From the NCBI GenBank assembly GCA_964429355.1, contig CAYSCH010000321.1, forward strand, positions 1-10,953: a DNA stretch of 10,953 nt, given 5' to 3'. The notes under the pieces are model-generated. The model did not search any database. It saw only the letters and a list, made by a program, of their open reading frames with translations, and was not told the origin of the DNA. The translations under genes were made by a program, and so were the position numbers. The stretch's first letter is position 1, and every line of letters starts with the position of its first letter. Of the stretch, positions 6,918-10,953 are shown piece by piece. Source of the DNA: JAAYAY01 sp964429355 (GTDB lineage: Bacteria > Planctomycetota > Planctomycetia > Pirellulales > Thermoguttaceae).

Positions 6918-6965
6918 TTTTGCAGCCCGGCAGCGCACTGCTGCCGTAACCCGTATTCTGCAAAA
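6918..6965. promoter_or_regulatory. Nested palindrome in the MerR/helicase divergent region
   Basis: An outer 8-bp inverted repeat (TTTTGCAG 6918-6925, CTGCAAAA 6958-6965) encloses a perfect 7-bp stem-loop (CGGCAGC 6928-6934, loop GCACT, GCTGCCG 6940-6946). It lies between the MerR -35 box and the candidate helicase -10 box. It may be an operator shared by both promoters or a cruciform-forming site. It is not followed by a T run in either direction. Confidence 0.5.
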
Positions 6966-6983
6966 CACTTGAGAATCTATAAT
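6955..6983 (+). promoter_or_regulatory. Candidate promoter of the helicase gene
   Basis: A perfect -10 hexamer TATAAT lies at 6978-6983, 124 nt before the helicase ATG. The matching -35 position (about 6955-6960) is poor (ATTCTG) and overlaps the outer arm of the nested palindrome, so an activator may be needed. The predicted leader of about 115 nt would contain the whole CTG-rich tract. Confidence 0.4.
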
Positions 6984-7011
6984 GTCCTGATCCGATACTG
7001 TCACCCATCCC

Positions 7012-7101
7012 CTGACCCCCTGACCCCCTGACCCTCTGTTCTCTGACCCTCTGCCCTCTGACCCTCTGCCCTCTGACCCTCTGATCTCTGCCCTCTGTCC
7101 T
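7012..7101 (+). repeat. CTG-initiated 7/8-mer pyrimidine-rich tandem tract
   Basis: Twelve consecutive units all begin with CTG. They run as two CTGACCCC, then CTGACCCT alternating with 7-mers (CTGTTCT, CTGCCCT, CTGCCCT, CTGATCT), then CTGCCCT and CTGTCCT. The middle part has a 15-bp period made of an 8-mer plus a 7-mer. The tract ends 6 nt before the helicase ATG and includes TCCTCC, the complement of a ribosome site rather than a ribosome site. Slippage-prone DNA of this kind may vary in length between strains. Confidence 0.85.
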
Positions 7102-7107
7102 CCGTCC

Positions 7108-10014
7108 ATGTCCACTCGCCAAACCACCCGTCCCTTCCCTGTTCGCTTCGCCGGGCAACTCCGCCCAGCCCAGGAAGCCGCCATCGAGATTGCCAGAACC
7201 CAGTTGGCCAAGGGGAAGCGGCGCGTGCATATCGTGGCGCCGCCAGGCTCGGGAAAAACCGTCCTCGGGCTCTACCTCTGGTCGGAATGTGTCCAGAAAC
7301 CGGCCGTCGTCCTGTCGCCCAATTCGGCCATTCAGGCCCAGTGGGCCTCCCGGTCGAGCTTGTTTGAAATTTCGCCGGAGGCAACCGGTGGAGTGAGCAC
7401 CGACCCCAGAGCCCCCGGGCTGCTGACCTCGCTGACGTATCAATCGGTCACGCTGCCCGATCGGGGCGATGCCGATCTGGACGAGGCCGCGACCGATCTC
7501 TGGAAGGAAACACTCATCGCGAAGGGGCAGGCGGAGAACCCCGACGAAGCAGCCGTCTGGATCGACGACCTGCGCCGCCACAATGCCGACTATTACGAAC
7601 AGCGGTTGTCGGCCTATCGCAAGATCGTCCGCGACCGGGTCGCCATGAGCGGCAACTCGCTGGCCACCCTGCACGCTTCTTCACTGGAAACATTGCACCG
7701 CCTCCGCGATCGGCGAGTTGGGCTGGTGATTCTCGACGAATGCCACCACCTCATGGGACACTGGGGCCGAGTCCTGGCCGACGCCCGTGAACTGCTGGAA
7801 CAGCCCATCGTGATCGGGCTGACCGCCACGCCTCCCGACCGCGACGGCAAGCTGCCGGAGGACGTGGAACGCTATGACGAGTTCTTTGGCCCCGTTGATT
7901 ACGAAGTTCCCGTTCCAGCTGTCGTAAAAGACGGGTTCCTGGCCCCGTACCAGGACCTGGCGTACTTCGTTCGCCCCACGTCGGAAGAGCTCCAGTACCT
8001 GGCCACCGTCGACAGCGAATTCCACGAGGTCGTGCAGTTGCTGTGTGGTGAGTTCGGCAGGAACCGGCCCGGAAACCGCCGAGAGAACCCTGTGCCGGCG
8101 GAGAGCACGGGCGGCGCCGGCAGCTCTCCAATCCCTGCCAGCACAGCCGATGCGAGCCTCGATTTCTCCGAGCATGTGTGCGACGAGCCGTTGACGGTCT
8201 GGCTGGAGCGGATCCTCCGCACCCTGGAGCTGCCGACCGGCCGGATGAAGGACTGGACGAGCTTCGAGCGGCGCGATCCGGAACTGGCGTTGATGGGGCC
8301 GCTGTTCCTGATGTCGCGGGGAACGCAGCTCCCCGCCCATGTTCCACCGCCGGACGAATCGGCCATCGACCCCCAGGCCCAGGAGCTGGATCTGCTCGTG
8401 CCGCTCCTGGATCGCTACATCCGCCATCGCCTCCAGCGTTCGGAGGATCCGGCCGACCACGCCCTGGCGGAACAAGCGATCGCGAAACTTCGGCTCCTGG
8501 GAATCCAGATCACCGAGACGGGCCCAAGGGCCTGTGCCTCGCCGGTCGGGCGGGTGATGGCCTATTCCACTGCCAAAACACGGGCCCTCCTGCCGATCCT
8601 CGAGGCCGAGATGCAGGCCCTTGATGACGCGATTCGTGCCGTTGTGATCGCCGACTACGAAAAAACCTCTGCCGTCGCACCCGAAATCGGGCACTTGCTC
8701 GACGAAGAAGCCGGCGGCGCCGTGGCCGCCTTCCGCGGCCTCCTTTCCACTCCGGAGGTCGACGGGCTCGACCCAGTCCTGGTCACCGGATCCACGGTGC
8801 TCGTAGACGATGATCTGGCGGAGCGATTCAAACACGAAGCCGACCGCTGGCTTGCCGAACATGGATACCGCTCGGAGCTGACCTATCAAGAGGAGGCTGG
8901 TTTCCACGTGTTGACCGGCTCGGGCAGTCAGTGGTGCCCCCGGGTCTATGTGGAGATGATCACCGACCTCTTCCAACGTGGCGTGACCCGATGCCTGGTA
9001 GGCACGCGGGGCCTGCTCGGAGAAGGCTGGGACGCCAACAAGGTGAACGTGCTGGTGAACCTGGCCTCGGTGACCACGTCGATGTCGGTCAACCAGCTCC
9101 GCGGCCGCTCGATCCGGCTCGATCCGGCCGTGCCTGAGAAAATGGCCGACAACTGGGACGTGGTCTGCATCGCCCCCGAGTTTGCCAAGGGACTCGACGA
9201 CTACCGCCGGTTCATCGACCGCCACAAGACGATCTACGGGCTGGCGGACGACGGGGCGATCGAGAAGGGCGTGGGGCACGTGCATGCGGCCTTCACTGAG
9301 CTCAAGCCCGAGGGACTGGAGGGCTCGCTCCACGTGCTCAACGACGACATGCTGGCCCGGGTGAACCGGCGAGCCGAATTTCGCAGCCTCTGGCGGATCG
9401 GCGAGCCATACCATCCCGACCCGATTCACACCCTGGAAATCCACCGAATGGGAGAGGATGCCGGAGGAGGGTTTCCCCCCTTCAAGCACGGCAAGCAGGC
9501 TTGGACCGGTTCCTCCCTGGCCCTGGCGGTGGGCCATGCGGTGCTGGGAGCCTTGGTGGAAGCCGGCGCGCTGAAGAAACACTATCGGCTTCAAGTGGCC
9601 GATCGTGCGGGGGGCTACGTACGCCTCTTCCTGGAACGGGCGGCGCCGGAAGACGGGGCCCTGTTCACGGAGGCAGTCCGCGAGGCACTCGCTCCGCTGG
9701 ACCAGCCGCGTTACGTGATCCCGCGGTATGCCGACGAGGTCACCGACACGTGGGTTTCGCACCTCCTTCCGGACCTTTTTGCCCGTTACTTCCGCCGCCG
9801 GGAGCGGCGGATGGCGATGCTCCACGCGGTGCCGTCGGCCTTGGCAAAGAAGAAGGAGCTGGCCGACGTCTTCGCCCGTCATTGGAACGTCCACGTCAGT
9901 CCCGGCGAGGCCTTCTACACCCACCGGGGCGCCGGGCAGGAGCTGCTCGAAAAGGCGAAACGAAGACGCCAGGTGCCGACCAGTGCGGCGCGGAACAAGG
10001 AAGTCTTCATGTAG
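7108..10014 (+). CDS. Large SF2 DEAD/DEAH-type helicase/ATPase
   Basis: Predicted 968-residue nucleic-acid-dependent ATPase. RecA domain 1 shows GQLRPAQEAAI (17-27), Walker A APPGSGKT (44-51), VVLSPNSAIQAQW (67-79), LLTSLTYQSV, Walker B with DECHH (210-214) and GLTATPP (237-243). RecA domain 2 runs from about 485, with VVIADYE, GTRGLLGEGWDANKVN (632-647) and the arginine-finger motif QLRGRSIR (663-670). Between the two lies an insert of roughly 200 residues (about 285-485) with a low-complexity Pro/Ser/Ala stretch near 325-350. Some 280 residues follow the helicase core and match no domain I recognise. No nuclease, methylase or protease motif is visible. The layout recalls helicases related to restriction-enzyme Res subunits, so DNA repair or phage defence is possible, but no partner defence genes adjoin. 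The start rests on domain layout: ATG 7108 has no ribosome site and follows a pyrimidine-rich repeat. Confidence 0.88.
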   Translation: MSTRQTTRPFPVRFAGQLRPAQEAAIEIARTQLAKGKRRVHIVAPPGSGKTVLGLYLWSECVQKPAVVLSPNSAIQAQWASRSSLFEISPEATGGVSTDPRAPGLLTSLTYQSVTLPDRGDADLDEAATDLWKETLIAKGQAENPDEAAVWIDDLRRHNADYYEQRLSAYRKIVRDRVAMSGNSLATLHASSLETLHRLRDRRVGLVILDECHHLMGHWGRVLADARELLEQPIVIGLTATPPDRDGKLPEDVERYDEFFGPVDYEVPVPAVVKDGFLAPYQDLAYFVRPTSEELQYLATVDSEFHEVVQLLCGEFGRNRPGNRRENPVPAESTGGAGSSPIPASTADASLDFSEHVCDEPLTVWLERILRTLELPTGRMKDWTSFERRDPELALMGPLFLMSRGTQLPAHVPPPDESAIDPQAQELDLLVPLLDRYIRHRLQRSEDPADHALAEQAIAKLRLLGIQITETGPRACASPVGRVMAYSTAKTRALLPILEAEMQALDDAIRAVVIADYEKTSAVAPEIGHLLDEEAGGAVAAFRGLLSTPEVDGLDPVLVTGSTVLVDDDLAERFKHEADRWLAEHGYRSELTYQEEAGFHVLTGSGSQWCPRVYVEMITDLFQRGVTRCLVGTRGLLGEGWDANKVNVLVNLASVTTSMSVNQLRGRSIRLDPAVPEKMADNWDVVCIAPEFAKGLDDYRRFIDRHKTIYGLADDGAIEKGVGHVHAAFTELKPEGLEGSLHVLNDDMLARVNRRAEFRSLWRIGEPYHPDPIHTLEIHRMGEDAGGGFPPFKHGKQAWTGSSLALAVGHAVLGALVEAGALKKHYRLQVADRAGGYVRLFLERAAPEDGALFTEAVREALAPLDQPRYVIPRYADEVTDTWVSHLLPDLFARYFRRRERRMAMLHAVPSALAKKKELADVFARHWNVHVSPGEAFYTHRGAGQELLEKAKRRRQVPTSAARNKEVFM

Positions 10015-10061
10015 CGACCGGTGGCCCTGATCCGACCGCGAACACGTGGTGTGCCACTTCC
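10015..10061. repeat. Direct repeat, copy 1 (after helicase stop)
   Basis: A 47-bp segment begins directly after the helicase stop codon and matches 10908-10953 with three differences (one indel, two substitutions). It contains GTGGTGTGCCAC, a 4-bp-stem hairpin. From 10034 one frame reads DREHVVCHFLCKCSETVD with GC-rich third positions up to the assembly gap, which suggests a remnant of coding sequence. Confidence 0.75.
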
Positions 10062-10087
10062 TCTGCAAGTGCTCCGAAACGGTTGAC

Positions 10088-10097
10088 NNNNNNNNNN
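10088..10097. other. Assembly gap (10 N)
   Basis: Ten unknown bases join two contigs. The true distance may differ from 10 bp. The contig end lies 27 bp after a direct repeat whose other copy is at the window end, so the repeat probably broke the assembly. Confidence 0.98.
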
Positions 10098-10114
10098 GTG
10101 GGTAAAAGTGGGGC

Positions 10115-10303
10115 ATGGCATACCGGAAGGCCGTGCGGCGTTTTTATGGGGTCGGCTACCTCCACAAGTTCACCTTCTCCTCCTTTCCGCAACAACCCGG
10201 TCAGCCGGGAGATTATGTCGGCATGCCGGCGATTGTAAGTGGTCGAGTGCCCGATACTAGCTCGAAGTTCCCCCGCGACAACATTACCCCGACCTCCCGA
10301 TGA
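10115..10303 (+). pseudogene. Possible relic of a REP-associated tyrosine (Y1/IS200-like) transposase
   Basis: The first 24 residues, including RRFYGVGYLHKFTFSSFPQQP, resemble the N-terminus of Y1 transposases of the RAYT type, which often read RRWY-x-G-x-LH-x-x-TFSCY-x-x-x-P. The rest of the 62-codon frame is unrelated, and the catalytic HUH and Tyr regions are absent. A shift of one frame after the Gln-Gln pair gives NNPVSREIMSACRRL and then a stop, so a frameshifted and truncated copy is plausible. It starts 18 nt after the assembly gap, so misassembly is also possible. The evidence is a short similarity judged by eye. Confidence 0.35.
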
Positions 10304-10392
10304 TCCCAGCTTTGCCTCAGGGGCCATGCGTTACTGAGTGCCACCAGTAGCACCGACCCACCCTGCCGCAGAAGCGTGGTGCATCGGGAGGT
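10292..10392. repeat. 101-bp segment with perfect 11-bp inverted ends
   Basis: ACCTCCCGATG at 10292-10302 is the exact reverse complement of CATCGGGAGGT at 10382-10392, with 79 nt between. It could be a tiny miniature inverted-repeat element or the stem of a long RNA hairpin upstream of the small gene at 10456. No target-site duplication is obvious. Confidence 0.5.
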
Positions 10393-10455
10393 GGTGCAAA
10401 AGACTGCCAAGTGGGTTCGGGGAAACACAGAAAGATGCTGCAGAAAGAAGACTCC

Positions 10456-10740
10456 ATGGCCGATGATCCGTACTTGAACCTGATCGCTGAACACTGGGAC
10501 AATATCGTGCTGGTGTATCAGCACTTCCAGGATAAGGAGCAGATCATCGAGTTTCATGTGGCGGAACAGAAAATCTACTCCTTCCCGGCAAGCGATTACA
10601 TTCAGACACTCAGCGAGCGAACCAGGAGCCAAACAGCACGTCAGTTCGCCGAGGCCAAGAAACGCAAGCAGTTTCTCCTTTTCGTCAAAGACACACCGAA
10701 CCGACGTCTGCGATCCTATATCTTCGACCTGCCGGAATAG
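10456..10740 (+). CDS. Small hypothetical protein
   Basis: A 94-residue protein starting MADDPYLNLIAEHWDNIVLVYQHF. I do not recognise the family. The N-terminal half is acidic and partly hydrophobic (DNIVLVYQHFQDKEQIIEFHVAEQKIYSFPA). The C-terminal half is basic with a long helix (SERTRSQTARQFAEAKKRKQFLLFVKD) and ends RRLRSYIFDLPE. There is no signal peptide or membrane segment. The chosen ATG has a purine-rich AAGAAG 5 nt upstream; a frame-open ATG at 10411 would add 15 residues of unconvincing sequence. Third positions are visibly richer in A and T than in the helicase or reductase genes, which hints at a different origin. The amino-acid pattern looks like a real folded protein, but function is unknown. 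Confidence 0.65.
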   Translation: MADDPYLNLIAEHWDNIVLVYQHFQDKEQIIEFHVAEQKIYSFPASDYIQTLSERTRSQTARQFAEAKKRKQFLLFVKDTPNRRLRSYIFDLPE

Positions 10741-10849
10741 TCGGCCTCCCGAACCAGGACCGTGGGGTAACATTGTCCGTGACAGGCCTCACATCATACA
10801 GTGGGGCTCGTCGGAAACCTCGGCGCGGAATTGACGCCCGGCAATAGTT

Positions 10850-10865
10850 CAGGCTTGACAGCCTG
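10850..10865. repeat. Perfect hairpin CAGGCT-TGAC-AGCCTG
   Basis: A 6-bp stem with a 4-nt loop lies 110 nt past the small hypothetical gene. No T run follows, so a terminator role is uncertain. Confidence 0.35.
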
Positions 10866-10907
10866 TATGCGCCTGTTCGATCTGGACTGGAAGCAGCTCG
10901 CATTCGT

Positions 10908-10953
10908 CGACCGGTGGCCCTGATCGACCGCGAAGACGTGGTGTGCCACTGCC
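10908..10953. repeat. Direct repeat, copy 2 (cut by window end)
   Basis: Matches 10015-10061 with one indel and two substitutions, and may continue past the window. Relative to copy 1, one missing C changes the frame, so here PVALIDREDVVCH can be read as one continuous peptide, whereas copy 1 is frameshifted. Confidence 0.75.

Larger units (their letters stand above)
10015..10455. other. Disturbed spacer after the helicase
   Basis: About 440 bp with no intact gene. It holds copy 1 of the direct repeat, the assembly gap, the transposase-like relic, a loose hairpin (TCGAG 10243-10247 / CTCGA 10261-10265) and a 101-bp segment bounded by 11-bp inverted repeats. This looks like accumulated mobile-element debris. 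Confidence 0.5.
10741..10953. other. Spacer at the right end of the window
   Basis: 213 bp without a clear gene. It contains a perfect hairpin CAGGCT-TGAC-AGCCTG (10850-10865) and copy 2 of the direct repeat. A frame open from 10848 to the window end reads LDSLYAPVRSGLEAARIRRP then VALIDREDVVCHC with no start codon. It may be a gene fragment related to the repeat. Confidence 0.4.

Noticed and set aside
7012..7101. CTG-rich tract as a CRISPR array
   Set aside because: Units are 7-8 bp with no spacers; it is a simple tandem repeat.
7681..10116. Very long open frame (811 codons) antisense to the helicase
   Set aside because: It is the high-GC mirror of the helicase gene, crosses the N gap and shows no domain-like sequence. 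The plus-strand frame carries all SF2 motifs.

Overview
The window is GC-rich bacterial chromosomal DNA. The best guess for the host is a Planctomycetota bacterium of the Pirellulales type. That rests on the gene mix (a solute:sodium symporter, YhdH/AcuI reductase, archease, a cytoplasmic-looking VIT+VWA protein with a MerR-type regulator), non-Shine-Dalgarno starts and repeat-rich spacers. It is inferred from general family knowledge, not from a search. A run of 10 Ns at 10088-10097 shows that this is a scaffolded draft assembly.

Left third (1-3400, plus strand): the 3' part of a sodium/solute symporter is cut by the window edge. A spacer of nearly 600 bp follows, with a tandem 118-bp non-coding repeat. 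Next come a YhdH/AcuI-type NADPH-dependent enoyl (acryloyl-CoA) reductase and an archease, the activator of the RtcB RNA ligase. These look like ordinary housekeeping genes.

Centre (3420-6900, minus strand): a regulator/effector pair, with a Cys-free MerR-family regulator upstream and a 793-aa VIT + von Willebrand A protein downstream. The 335-bp spacer between them holds five small hairpins, three of them back to back. The MerR gene has the clearest regulatory region in the window. It has a perfect -35 box and a near-consensus -10 box, with two perfect head-to-tail 13-bp repeats covering the spacer. The ATG lies only 6 nt after the -10 box, which implies a leaderless and probably self-regulated transcript. 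The pair suggests that MerR controls itself and perhaps the VIT/VWA gene, but this is inference.

Right third (6900-10953, plus strand): a large SF2 DEAD/DEAH-type helicase (968 aa) is divergent from MerR. Its presumed promoter overlaps a nested palindrome, and its leader is a pyrimidine-rich tract of CTG-initiated 7/8-mers running up to the ATG. After the helicase comes a disturbed accessory stretch. It contains one copy of a roughly 46-bp direct repeat (second copy at the window end), the assembly gap, a probable REP-associated (Y1/IS200-like) transposase relic, a 101-bp element bounded by 11-bp inverted repeats, and a small hypothetical gene (94 aa) with lower GC.

No CRISPR array, rRNA or tRNA was seen. 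The strongest candidates for something under-described are the MerR-VIT/VWA pair with its unusual promoter, the helicase with its odd leader, and the several families of palindromic or tandem repeats in the spacers.
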